Shown: positions 1 through 7,687 of the stretch, in pieces
How the letters are laid out: each line of letters starts with the position of its first letter
Numbering within the stretch: position 1 is the stretch's first letter
Assembly (NCBI GenBank): GCA_016930735.1
Contig: JAFGGF010000073.1
Coordinates: forward strand, 1 to 19,799
Length of the DNA stretch: 19,799 bases
Source: Prolixibacteraceae bacterium
Lineage (GTDB): Bacteria; Bacteroidota; Bacteroidia; Bacteroidales; Prolixibacteraceae
Reading direction: 5' to 3'
Program-made: the position numbers and the translations under genes
Notes under the pieces: generated by a model
What the model was told of the DNA's origin: nothing
The model's input: only the letters and a program-made list of their open reading frames with translations
Database searches by the model: none

Positions 1-923
1 GTACGTTCGTAAACTCCTGATTCAGACCAGCCTTTGTAATTTTCGCCTTCACAGATACTTATTCTCTCTGTAGCATATTTTCGTTCCAAAACAGTAAGGT
101 AAGTAATAATGGTACTGTCACAGCCCAAAGATGAATTAAATGTACGGCTATATATTCCGCTAGTTGACCAGCCAAAATATTTTTCACCTTCTTTAATTGT
201 GATTCCTTCTGAAAAAAGAAATGTAGGATTAACGTTCAGATAAGTAGTAACAACACTGTCAGCTCCTTCTGAAGTTTCAAGAACTCTTTGGTAAACCCCA
301 GAAGTATACCAGCCTTTGTAATTTTCACCTTCACAAATTTCTATATATTCTGAGGTTTCAACTCTTTCCAGGACAGTAAGGTAAGTGGTTATGATACTGT
401 CGCAACCATAAACAGAACCATAGTTTCTGCTATAAACACCTGAAATATACCAGCCTTTGTAATTTTGTCCTTCTTTAATTGTAACCTGTTCGTATGAATG
501 ATAATTGGGATTTACTGTTAAGATAGTTGTAACTATACTATCTCCACCTCCCACCATCTCAAAAACATGTTCGTAGGTCCCTGATTGAGTCCAGCCCTGA
601 TAGGATTCTCCCTGGCATATACTTATATATTCGGTAATTTCTACTCTTGGAATTACAGTAAGGTTGGTAGTAATAATACTATCGCAGCCATTAACCGATT
701 CATAAGTACGATTATAAACTCCGGTTATGCTCCAACCATTATAGGTTTGCCCCTGGTTTATGGTTACTACTTCAGTAAAATGATAAACCGGATTTACAGT
801 TAAGTATGTTGTTATGATACTGTCGCCACCTGTAGAAGCAGTTAATGTACGTACATACTGACCTGATTGACTCCATCCATTGTATGTTTCGCCTTCACAA
901 ATGCCAATGTGTTCACTGGTATA
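1..923 (-). repeat. 141-nt (47-residue) tandem array, alternating A/B units
   Basis: The conserved GW codons lie at exact 141-nt steps: the motif ccagcc or its variants starts at 27, 168, 309, 450, 591, 732 and 873 (Trp936, 889, 842, 795, 748, 701 and 654 of the protein). Two unit types alternate, so the true period is 282 nt. Type A has ICEGE-x-Y-x-GW and ends in DS(I/V)(I/V)TT..L(T/N)VNP. Type B has I-x2-G(Q/E)-x-Y-x-GW and ends in GCDS(I/T)I.T.LTV. Seven units are visible; the seventh runs off the left edge. Confidence 0.95.
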
Positions 924-2834
924 AACAGAAGCCACCTGATTAACATGGTAATAATAATTAGCTCCCATATCTGCCCTGGTATTATCAGGATCATTCGGTG
1001 AATCAGGATTCCCTGCGTCAATACAGGGAGAATCGGAAGATAAATTAAAACCTGAAAGTTTTGGATTTGTTTTTAATGAGCCATTATCAAGTCCGGTTTG
1101 TGAAATATAAGCATCCCATTCATCAGAATCATAAGTTAATCCATTGGTAAGTTCTATCATTTTTGTCCGGGTCTGATAATAACAGTTATGATTCATGTTA
1201 ATTGGTGAATAGGATACGGCTCCACCAATAGTAACCATAAAGTCGGTTGCCTGGTAAAAGATGTTATTTTCGATTTTAAAATTACTGATATTGCTTGGAA
1301 CCTGCCATATACAAATATGCCTTCCACGAAGGTCCGGGCGTTGACTGTGCCCCCAGCCCGACCCTGCATTTTTACAGGTATTATTTATAAATTGGATATT
1401 ATTTGTTGATGATCCCGAACCAGTATTAAAAAATTCAAAAGAGTATTCACAATTCCAGATTTCATTATTCCTGTAAATGATATTATACTGGCTGCAGGAT
1501 GATGTACTTTGATTTGTTAACCCGGCATCATACACTTCCCAAACCTGACAATCTTCAATCAGATGGTCGTGTGCATTTGCCCAAAACTCAATTCCGTTAC
1601 CTAACCTGATATTTTGACCATAAGGAGCACCTCCTCCGATATAGGAAATCTCAAGATTCCTGTAAATATTATAAGCATTTCCCGATCCACCAATTCCATG
1701 GGAACCTGTATATTTTAAAGCAAGGTTTTCAAAAATCACATAATTTACACCACTGTGGTCAATAATAAACTCCGATAATGCACATTTAATATCAGAATAA
1801 TAAGAAGCAGGATTTGAAGTTGAATACAATTTAACGGTTCCCGATGACCCATCATAATAATATTCTCCCTGCTGGTTCAAATCTGAGCGGCTCCATACTT
1901 TAACACCACAGGATTGTTCGTTATTAAAAATAATATTACCGACATCGCTGTTAAGTGGCTTTGATTCAACAGAGCGTAAACTGACATTGTCGATATTTAA
2001 TGAAGCCCCGTTTGGAATTGAACTTCCCAAAATAAAACGAAGGCTTGCATCATTTGCTGTTGTATTGGCTGTAAAAAGCATTATAACCTTTTTCCACGAT
2101 GTTGTAATTTGAGGAGGTGTTACTGAAAAACTGCCGTAATAACTGTATGGTGACACATTTTGTATTATAACAATTTCAGAAGGAGTAAATGCTACTGTTG
2201 ATTTCGCATAAAAAGAAAGTTCATAAACAGTTCCGGCTTCAATGCTTAACGCCCCATTGCCAGCCATCAACTGAATATTATAAGAACCTGATCCGCTGGT
2301 AATATCTGTAAGTTTTAAAGATGCCGGGCCTTCATAATATTGAGATTCGTCACGAACCATCGATGCATAATAGCCATCAGCATAATATAAATCCCAGCCA
2401 TTCAGATTGGAATCGAAGTTGGTATTTGGAAGGACTTCCGGTCCGGTTGCACCTGAAGAAGCACTGGTCCAGATATTTGAACCTTCATTTACCCAGTTAC
2501 CTGTACTATTTAATTCAACTGCCTGGTGCAACAATGGTTTTGAACCTGATCCATAAGCACCGTAGGTAATCCGGGCCGATGAATTGCCACTTCTGGGCCT
2601 GAGTTGCCCAAACCATTTATCACCCTTTTTGAAATAAATTTTATCGCCGGGGCTAAAATTAAAACTGTTTACTTTATCAAGCGATTTCCAGGGAGTTGAC
2701 GTTGATGTCCCTGAATTGGAATCGTTCCCGCTATTACTTACATAGTAATTTGTGGAGTTGGCTGTAAGGGAAGTCAGCATTATTGCAGAACCTAAAAGAA
2801 ACCCTCCCAATTTGTTACGTAAAAATTTCTTCAT
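1..2834 (-). CDS. Secreted beta-helix protein with CBM and 47-residue tandem repeats (3' end outside window)
   Basis: The frame is open from an ATG at 2834 to the left edge, giving 944 residues. Residues 1-27 form a signal peptide (KKFLRNK, then a hydrophobic stretch ending LTANS). Residues 29-60 carry the YYVSNSGNDSNSG..PWKSL motif that opens many Bacteroidota right-handed beta-helix proteins. About 137-286 resembles a CenC-type carbohydrate-binding module (starts NTNFDSNLNGW, ends NIDNVSLR). About 350-600 is Asn/Gly-rich and beta-helix-like (NIYRNLEI, NIIYRNNEI, NIQFINNT, FKIENNIFY). From residue 638 a strict 47-residue repeat begins. The C-terminus is missing; proteins of this architecture usually end in a type IX secretion or gliding-motility sorting domain, so secretion to the cell surface is inferred. 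No catalytic residues could be assigned: it may be a polysaccharide-active enzyme or an adhesin. It lies alone downstream of tRNA-Arg with its own likely promoter. Confidence 0.88.
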   Translation of the reverse strand, partial: MKKFLRNKLGGFLLGSAIMLTSLTANSTNYYVSNSGNDSNSGTSTSTPWKSLDKVNSFNFSPGDKIYFKKGDKWFGQLRPRSGNSSARITYGAYGSGSKPLLHQAVELNSTGNWVNEGSNIWTSASSGATGPEVLPNTNFDSNLNGWDLYYADGYYASMVRDESQYYEGPASLKLTDITSGSGSYNIQLMAGNGALSIEAGTVYELSFYAKSTVAFTPSEIVIIQNVSPYSYYGSFSVTPPQITTSWKKVIMLFTANTTANDASLRFILGSSIPNGASLNIDNVSLRSVESKPLNSDVGNIIFNNEQSCGVKVWSRSDLNQQGEYYYDGSSGTVKLYSTSNPASYYSDIKCALSEFIIDHSGVNYVIFENLALKYTGSHGIGGSGNAYNIYRNLEISYIGGGAPYGQNIRLGNGIEFWANAHDHLIEDCQVWEVYDAGLTNQSTSSCSQYNIIYRNNEIWNCEYSFEFFNTGSGSSTNNIQFINNTCKNAGSGWGHSQRPDLRGRHICIWQVPSNISNFKIENNIFYQATDFMVTIGGAVSYSPINMNHNCYYQTRTKMIELTNGLTYDSDEWDAYISQTGLDNGSLKTNPKLSGFNLSSDSPCIDAGNPDSPNDPDNTRADMGANYYYHVNQVASVYTSEHIGICEGETYNGWSQSGQYVRTLTASTGGDSIITTYLTVNPVYHFTEVVTINQGQTYNGWSITGVYNRTYESVNGCDSIITTNLTVIPRVEITEYISICQGESYQGWTQSGTYEHVFEMVGGGDSIVTTILTVNPNYHSYEQVTIKEGQNYKGWYISGVYSRNYGSVYGCDSIITTYLTVLERVETSEYIEICEGENYKGWYTSGVYQRVLETSEGADSVVTTYLNVNPTFLFSEGITIKEGEKYFGWSTSGIYSRTFNSSLGCDSTIITYLTVLERKYATERISICEGENYKGWSESGVYER

Positions 2835-3186
2835 CTCTTTCTTGTTTGTTTTTGAACCTCTTATTGCAGCTTGCTTTTATTGACCCGACGCAAGCAACTT
2901 ATATGGTTCAAAACTAGGCATATAGGCACAGTGGATAAATCGGGGCTAACCTGATAAAAACCATCATAAAACCTTATTGGATAAGGGAATTTCAGGTATT
3001 GGCTAAAAATCTCCTGAAACAGCTGGTTTTTGGGGATTTTTAAGGAAAATTCCTACAAGAATGAAACATTTACAGACAAATCCTATCAGGGAAAACCTTA
3101 CAAGAATTTTACAATCAGCGGATTTTCAAATACTTATAAATTTGTATAAATTAAGGATTTTCGGAAAAAAGACATAGTGGAGGTTG
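2835..3186. other. Gene-free leader region upstream of the secreted protein
   Basis: No credible coding frame was found. It holds the likely promoter at 2909-2939, two short inverted repeats (ccttat/ataagg at 2972-2986 with a 3-nt loop, followed on the minus strand by TTTT; tttcagg/cctgaaa at 2990-2996 and 3013-3019), and an imperfect direct repeat of about 18 nt (3044-3062 and 3090-3107, both ggaaaa..cctta/tacaagaat-like). The hairpins could be weak terminators or leader structures. Nothing recognisable as a known riboswitch was seen. Confidence 0.5.
2909..2939 (-). promoter_or_regulatory. Bacteroidota-type promoter for the secreted protein
   Basis: On the minus strand TAGTTTTG (2916-2909) fits the -7 consensus TAnnTTTG. 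TTTA (2939-2936) stands 19 nt upstream, one mismatch from the -33 TTTG box. The leader to the ATG at 2834 would be about 70 nt. Confidence 0.5.
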
Positions 3187-3224
3187 AATAAAAAACAAAA
3201 GGGTTACCATTTTTGGTAACCCTT
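3187..3224 (-). terminator. Intrinsic terminator after tRNA-Arg
   Basis: A perfect 11-bp stem (aagggttacca at 3199-3209, its complement at 3214-3224) with a TTTT loop is followed on the minus strand by a T-rich tract (TTTTGTTTTTTATT, 3200-3187). It starts 3 nt after the tRNA 3' end, so it ends the tRNA transcript. Confidence 0.9.
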
Positions 3225-3226
3225 CG

Positions 3227-3300
3227 TGAACCTGGAGGGACTCGAACCCCCAACCTCCTGATCCGTAGTCAGGTGCTCTATCCAATTAAGCTACAGGTCC
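3227..3300 (-). tRNA. tRNA-Arg (anticodon ACG)
   Basis: Read on the minus strand, the 74 nt fold as a full cloverleaf: acceptor GGACCTG with CAGGTTC (one G-U), anticodon stem CCTGA/TCAGG around loop CTACGGA with anticodon ACG, and T-arm GGGGG-TTCGAGT-CCCTC (one G-U). The discriminator base is A. CCA is not encoded. The ACG anticodon decodes CGU and, after A34-to-inosine editing, CGC and CGA. Confidence 0.96.
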
Positions 3301-3314
3301 GTGATAAAGCGGTG

Positions 3315-3345
3315 CAAATATAAAAACATATTTCGAATCAACCAA
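3315..3345 (-). promoter_or_regulatory. Promoter of tRNA-Arg
   Basis: TATATTTG on the minus strand (3322-3315) is an exact TAnnTTTG -7 box. TTGG (3345-3342), 19 nt upstream, is a near match to the -33 TTTG. It lies 15 nt before the mature tRNA 5' end, so the 5' leader would be only a few nt. Confidence 0.65.
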
Positions 3346-3443
3346 TACCATTTTATGGTTTATTGAATTAGTCTGTTTTATCCACCCAGCCCACATTCTT
3401 TTCAATATCAGATATTGCCTGAGGCAAAACTGATTTTATTGTT

Positions 3444-4181
3444 TTATTCCAAATCCAATGAATCTTTCCGGCTGGCAATAATCCTTTTGATTTCTTTTTC
3501 TGATAAAGTTTTAACGTTGGTAACAATTACGTCATCACTTAAAAATGAGCCAAAATCATTTACAGTTGCTACCAGGTTTTTAAATATTTCTTTTAACGGA
3601 GCTTTTAGAGGTAAATTTAAATGGGTGGCTGTATATCCTCTGAAAAAGGTTATATCTTCCAACTCACCATTTTGTGATCTTAATAAATCTTCCAATTCGT
3701 TTTTTAATACCTTTTCCTGATATAGCTCGAGTATTTTTGCAGAATCCTTAAAAGTAAAAATCACATTGTATCTTAGATTGCTACCTTTCCCGCCAAGACC
3801 GGTTGAAATATAAACCTGCTGTTCGTCAAGGATTGAGCTCTGAAGGAGCATCCTGCTTTCCTGTAACGCGAGGATAGCCCAGTCGTTAAGCAAAGTATCC
3901 GGATTTTTTACATATTTTTCAATGATACGATAAGCTTTTACATCAGCTACTGAGGCAAGGCCACAAAGTATTTCCCTTTTTTTCTCAATCTCAACATCGC
4001 TGAAAAGAATATCCGACATTTTCAGGTATTTTCCCAAATGTCCCTTTTCTTTTAAACGGTTTGAATAATTAAAATACCAGGTCTGGGTTTCAATATTTAT
4101 TTTTTCTTCCAGAATACTGAAAGAGTCCGGGATTTCCTCCAGGGCTTTTTTAATTTTATTATAAAATTCCTCTTCCTCCAT
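3444..4181 (-). CDS. Conserved hypothetical protein, HEAT-like segment
   Basis: The 245-residue product has no signal peptide or membrane segment, so it is probably cytoplasmic. It starts with an acidic stretch (MEEEEFYNKIKK). Residues about 65-115 form paired amphipathic helices resembling a HEAT-type repeat (REILCGLASVADVKAYRII, then DWAILALQESR). After this comes a beta-rich part with GLGGKGSNLRYNVIF and a charged C-terminus with a probable long helix (SEKEIKRIIASRKDSLDLE). The ATG at 4181 has AGAGG just upstream. I do not recognise a function. The gene stands alone between feoAB (divergent) and tRNA-Arg (same strand, 143 nt downstream, own promoter), so context gives no clue. Confidence 0.75.
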   Translation of the reverse strand: MEEEEFYNKIKKALEEIPDSFSILEEKINIETQTWYFNYSNRLKEKGHLGKYLKMSDILFSDVEIEKKREILCGLASVADVKAYRIIEKYVKNPDTLLNDWAILALQESRMLLQSSILDEQQVYISTGLGGKGSNLRYNVIFTFKDSAKILELYQEKVLKNELEDLLRSQNGELEDITFFRGYTATHLNLPLKAPLKEIFKNLVATVNDFGSFLSDDVIVTNVKTLSEKEIKRIIASRKDSLDLE

Positions 4182-4263
4182 ACCTCTTGTTCATTCAAAG
4201 CAAATTTAATAATAAGATATCTACAAATACGCCTATTGCCTAATTTTTTAACTGAATTTTAAA

Positions 4264-4271
4264 TATATTTG
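4264..4271 (+). promoter_or_regulatory. -7 box of the feoAB operon
   Basis: TATATTTG is an exact TAnnTTTG match 46 nt before the feoAB start codon. No clean TTTG is seen 19-21 nt upstream (the sequence there is T-rich), and I could not find a convincing Fur box, although iron control is expected for this operon. Confidence 0.6.
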
Positions 4272-4317
4272 CACACTAATTTTTATTTAATTTAAATAAC
4301 AAGAAGGGAAGAGGAAG

Positions 4318-6777
4318 TTGAAGCTCAGTGAGGTTAAAAATAATGAAGAGGTTGTAATTACTAAGGTTCTGGGGCATGGATCATTTCGAAAGAGAATCAA
4401 TGAAATGGGCTTTATTAAGGGAAAAACTGTAAAAGTTATTAAATCGGCCCCATTTAATGGCCCTTCAGAATATAAAATTCTCAACTACAATATATCATTA
4501 CGGAAATCAGAAGCAGAACTTATTGAAGTAATTCCAATGAAGGAATTTAAACAAAAAGAGGAAGTTCCTTTTGAAGGTGTTATCGACAGGAATATTAATC
4601 AAACCAATTCTTTTGAAAAAGGGAAAGAAATCAATATTGCTTTGGTCGGAAATCCAAACTGCGGAAAAACTACTCTGTATAATTATATTTCCGGGGCGAA
4701 AGAAAAGGTTGGGAATTACAGTGGTGTGACCGTTGACATTAAAAAAACTTCATTCTGGCAAAATGGGTACAAACTGAATTTTTATGACCTTCCCGGCACG
4801 TACAGCCTTACAGCTTATTCAACAGAAGAAATTTATGTCCGTAAATTCATTTATGAACAAATCCCCGATATTGTAATCAATGTTATTGATGCTTCCAACC
4901 TCGAAAGAAACCTGTTTTTAACTACCCAACTGATCGATATGGACCTCAGGGTAGTTGTTGCCCTGAATATGTTCGACGAGGTTTTAAAACAAAAAACAAA
5001 GCTCGATCACGAATCAATAGCAAGGTTGCTTGGTATTCCCTTTATCCCCACTGTGAGTTCAAAAGGCAAAGGAATTAATGCCTTACTTTCCAAAGTTATC
5101 GAAGTGTACGAAGGTAATGATAAAATAACAAGGCACATACATATAAATTACGGGAAAGACCTGGAATCGTCCATTTCAAAGATCAGGGCAAAAATTAAAG
5201 AAAATAAACCTATAACCGATAAAATTTCGTCCCGTTTTATGGCAATTAAATTGCTGGAAAAAGATAAACACATAATTGAACTGTTGTCGGGTTATACAAA
5301 TTTCGATGAAATTAAAGCGACTACGGAAAAAGAAATAAGGGGAATTGAATCGCTTGAAAATGAGGATAGTGAATCGGTAATTACAGATGCAAAATATGGT
5401 TTTATAAGCGGGGCATTAAAAGAAACTATGAAGCTGAAACCGGCGCCCAAAACCAGGTCAGAAAAAATTGACCAGGTGCTTACCCATCATTTATGGGGAT
5501 TCCCTTTGTTTGTGTTTATGCTTTTTATCGTTTTTTTTGCCACGTTTAAAATCGGGGCATACCCAATGCGTTGGATTGATTCAGGAGTTTCAGCCCTGGG
5601 TGACCTGTTAAGCAAAATCTTGCATGATGGAATGTTTAAAGACCTGCTTATTGACGGAATTATCAGCGGGACGGGAAGTGTACTGGTTTTCCTGCCCAAT
5701 ATTCTAATTCTTTTCTTTTTTATTTCGCTACTTGAAGGAAGTGGTTATATGGCCCGTGCAGCTTTTATTATGGATAAAATAATGCACCGCTTTGGATTGC
5801 ATGGAAGGTCATTTATCCCGCTAATTATGGGATTTGGGTGCAATGTGCCGGCTATTCTTGCAACACGGACTTTAAGAAACAAAGGCGACAGGATACTTAC
5901 CATGCTTATTATTCCGTTTATGTCGTGCAGTGCCAGGTTGCCTGTTTATATACTGATTATTTCAGCATTTTTCAAAAAATACCAGGCCTTAATTTTAATC
6001 GGGATTTACCTGTTTGGGATTTTGATAGCTTTTATGACTTCCCAGATACTGAATAAAACTATTTTCAGGAATAAGGAAACGCCCTTTGTTATGGAACTTC
6101 CTGTTTACAGGATGCCTACATTAAGGAACATTTTATACCACATGTGGGATAAAACACACCATTACCTGAAAAAAATAGCTTCTGTAATCCTTATCGGTGT
6201 AATAATAATCTGGTTCCTTGAATACTTCCCCAGAGAAACTGAAAAAAGTAAAAATTATCAAATTCAAATCGTACAGGTCGAAATAGGTAAAAACCTGGCT
6301 GAATCAGAAAAAGATTTGAAAATAGCACAGTTACAGCAGGAAATGAATGCCGACAGGCTAACGAATTCTTATCTGGGGAGGTTAGGAAAGATTATAGAAC
6401 CAGCGATGAAACCGCTGGGATTTGACTGGAAGATGAGTATCAGCCTGCTGGCCGGGCTCCCAGCAAAAGAAATAATAATCAGCACAATGGGTGTTTTATA
6501 CCAGGCTGATTCTGATAATTCTATCAACCTGCAAAATAAACTAAAGGCAGAAACTTTTCAATCAGGGAAAAAAGCAGGGCAAAAAATATTTAATACACCT
6601 TCAGTACTTGCTTTCCTGATATTCGTTTTGATTTATTTTCCATGTATCGGAGTGATTGCAACTATTAAAAATGAATCAGGACATTGGGGCTGGGCATTTT
6701 TTACAGTAGTTTATACAACAGCACTTGCATGGCTGGCAGGAATGGTTGTTTATCAGATTGGAATGTTAATTATTTGA
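4318..6777 (+). CDS. feoB: FeoA-FeoB fusion, ferrous iron transporter
   Basis: This 819-residue inner-membrane protein imports Fe(II) and fuses FeoA to FeoB, as is usual in Bacteroidota. Residues 1-75 are the SH3-like FeoA domain (MKLSEVKNNEEVV..RINEMGFIKG). The FeoB G domain follows: G1 GNPNCGKT at 111-118, G2 GVTVD, G3 DLPG at 157-160, G4 NMFD at 217-220 and G5 SSKGKG. The membrane part, from about residue 390, holds the conserved Gate segments (LLEGSGYMARAAFIMDK, GFGCNVPAI, FMSCSARLPVYI) and a charged helical insert around 640-680 before LAGLPAKEI. The start is TTG: an in-frame TAA at 4297 excludes a longer product, no ATG lies nearby, GGGAAGAGG sits just upstream, and the FeoA domain needs this start. 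A small Cys-rich gene follows after 34 nt. Confidence 0.96.
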   Translation: MKLSEVKNNEEVVITKVLGHGSFRKRINEMGFIKGKTVKVIKSAPFNGPSEYKILNYNISLRKSEAELIEVIPMKEFKQKEEVPFEGVIDRNINQTNSFEKGKEINIALVGNPNCGKTTLYNYISGAKEKVGNYSGVTVDIKKTSFWQNGYKLNFYDLPGTYSLTAYSTEEIYVRKFIYEQIPDIVINVIDASNLERNLFLTTQLIDMDLRVVVALNMFDEVLKQKTKLDHESIARLLGIPFIPTVSSKGKGINALLSKVIEVYEGNDKITRHIHINYGKDLESSISKIRAKIKENKPITDKISSRFMAIKLLEKDKHIIELLSGYTNFDEIKATTEKEIRGIESLENEDSESVITDAKYGFISGALKETMKLKPAPKTRSEKIDQVLTHHLWGFPLFVFMLFIVFFATFKIGAYPMRWIDSGVSALGDLLSKILHDGMFKDLLIDGIISGTGSVLVFLPNILILFFFISLLEGSGYMARAAFIMDKIMHRFGLHGRSFIPLIMGFGCNVPAILATRTLRNKGDRILTMLIIPFMSCSARLPVYILIISAFFKKYQALILIGIYLFGILIAFMTSQILNKTIFRNKETPFVMELPVYRMPTLRNILYHMWDKTHHYLKKIASVILIGVIIIWFLEYFPRETEKSKNYQIQIVQVEIGKNLAESEKDLKIAQLQQEMNADRLTNSYLGRLGKIIEPAMKPLGFDWKMSISLLAGLPAKEIIISTMGVLYQADSDNSINLQNKLKAETFQSGKKAGQKIFNTPSVLAFLIFVLIYFPCIGVIATIKNESGHWGWAFFTVVYTTALAWLAGMVVYQIGMLII

Positions 6778-6811
6778 TTAACTTTTCAATATTTAATTGT
6801 TTAAGGAAATT

Positions 6812-7030
6812 ATGATACAGGAAATACTAACATATATAATCGTATTATTTGCTTTTTTATATGCCGGATATAAAATATTCCTTGTTTTTATTCCTGCAAA
6901 AAAAAGGATGAACAAGATAAGCAGAAATGAAGCTTTTCATTCTCAAGGGTGTAATAACTGTTCGGGAGCTTGTGTGCTTAAAGAATTAACCCACAGTAAT
7001 GAGTTTACACATGTTCGTTCGCAAAATTAA
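6812..7030 (+). CDS. FeoB-associated Cys-rich membrane protein
   Basis: A 72-residue protein with one N-terminal membrane helix (about 5-27), a basic stretch (AKKRMNK) and a Cys cluster, GCNNCSGACVLKEL, with Cys47, Cys50 and Cys54. This layout and its position 34 nt after feoB match the FeoB-associated Cys-rich family, thought to assist or regulate FeoB. The Cys triad could bind iron or sense redox state; that role is inference. I chose the ATG at 6812 because AAGGAA lies 3-8 nt before it. An in-frame TTG at 6797 would add five residues but has no ribosome binding site. Its stop lies 4 nt from the convergent rpe stop. Confidence 0.88.
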   Translation: MIQEILTYIIVLFAFLYAGYKIFLVFIPAKKRMNKISRNEAFHSQGCNNCSGACVLKELTHSNEFTHVRSQN

Positions 7031-7034
7031 TCTG

Positions 7035-7685
7035 TTACAGGTTTCTTAGTCTTTTTATTGTTTCAGCAGGATTGGAAGAATTGAAAACAAAACTGCCGGC
7101 AACCAGCACATTTGCACCTGCTTCAAAAAGTTTTTTACCGGTTTCGTAATTTACACCACCATCAACTTCAATTAAACATTCAGGATTCCTTTTGTCAATC
7201 ATTTTTTTTAAAACCGATACTTTTGAATAGGTGTTTTCAATAAATTTCTGTCCGCCAAATCCCGGATTAACCGACATCAATAAAACCATATCAATATCTT
7301 CTATTATATCTTCCAACGTATGAACAGGTGTATGTGGGTTTAAACAAACACTTGCTTTTATACCTTCATTTTTAATCGACTGGACAGTCCGGTTCAAGTG
7401 CACACAGGTTTCCTGATGAACAGTAATAATTGAAGCTCCGGCTTCCTTAAAACGTTTTATATAAGGATCCGGATTAATAATCATCAGGTGCACATCAAGA
7501 GGTTTTTCAGCTATTTTATTTACTTTGCTGATAACAGGTATCCCAAACGAAATATTCGGGACAAAAACTCCATCCATTACATCGCAGTGGATAAAATCGG
7601 CCACACTTGAATTGATCATTTGAATTTCGCTGCCAAGATTATTAAAATTGGCAGCTAAAATCGACGGTGCAATTAATTGTTTCAT
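7035..7685 (-). CDS. rpe: Ribulose-phosphate 3-epimerase
   Basis: This 216-residue cytoplasmic TIM barrel interconverts D-ribulose 5-phosphate and D-xylulose 5-phosphate in the pentose phosphate pathway. The family motifs are all present: APSILAANF at the start, metal/catalytic residues His33 and Asp35 (HCDVMDG), His66 (LDVHLMI) and Asp175 (EVDGG), the flexible loop NPGFGGQKF at 140-148, and the phosphate-binding end VLVAGSFVF. Length is normal. The ATG lies 2 nt after the rpoD stop codon, so the two genes are almost certainly co-transcribed and may be translationally coupled. The convergent feo operon ends 4 nt away with no visible terminator between them. Confidence 0.97.
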   Translation of the reverse strand: MKQLIAPSILAANFNNLGSEIQMINSSVADFIHCDVMDGVFVPNISFGIPVISKVNKIAEKPLDVHLMIINPDPYIKRFKEAGASIITVHQETCVHLNRTVQSIKNEGIKASVCLNPHTPVHTLEDIIEDIDMVLLMSVNPGFGGQKFIENTYSKVSVLKKMIDKRNPECLIEVDGGVNYETGKKLFEAGANVLVAGSFVFNSSNPAETIKRLRNL

Positions 7686-7687
7686 TT

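Noticed and set aside
585..803. Plus-strand 72-codon frame
   Set aside because: It lies antisense to the 141-nt repeats of the secreted protein; the repeat itself keeps the opposite frame open.
1..923. CRISPR array
   Set aside because: The regular spacing comes from 141-nt coding repeats in an open frame; there are no short identical repeats with unique spacers.
2321..2569. Plus-strand 82-codon frame
   Set aside because: Antisense to the carbohydrate-binding part of the secreted protein, which has a full domain match on the minus strand.
3415..3720. Plus-strand 101-codon frame
   Set aside because: Mostly antisense to the conserved hypothetical gene, with no ribosome binding site or recognisable motif.
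4182..4317. Fur box upstream of feoAB
   Set aside because: Only loosely AT-rich words were found; no 19-bp inverted repeat close to the Fur consensus.
6797..6811. TTG start for the FeoB-associated protein
   Set aside because: The ATG at 6812 has AAGGAA directly upstream and gives the expected short N-terminus.
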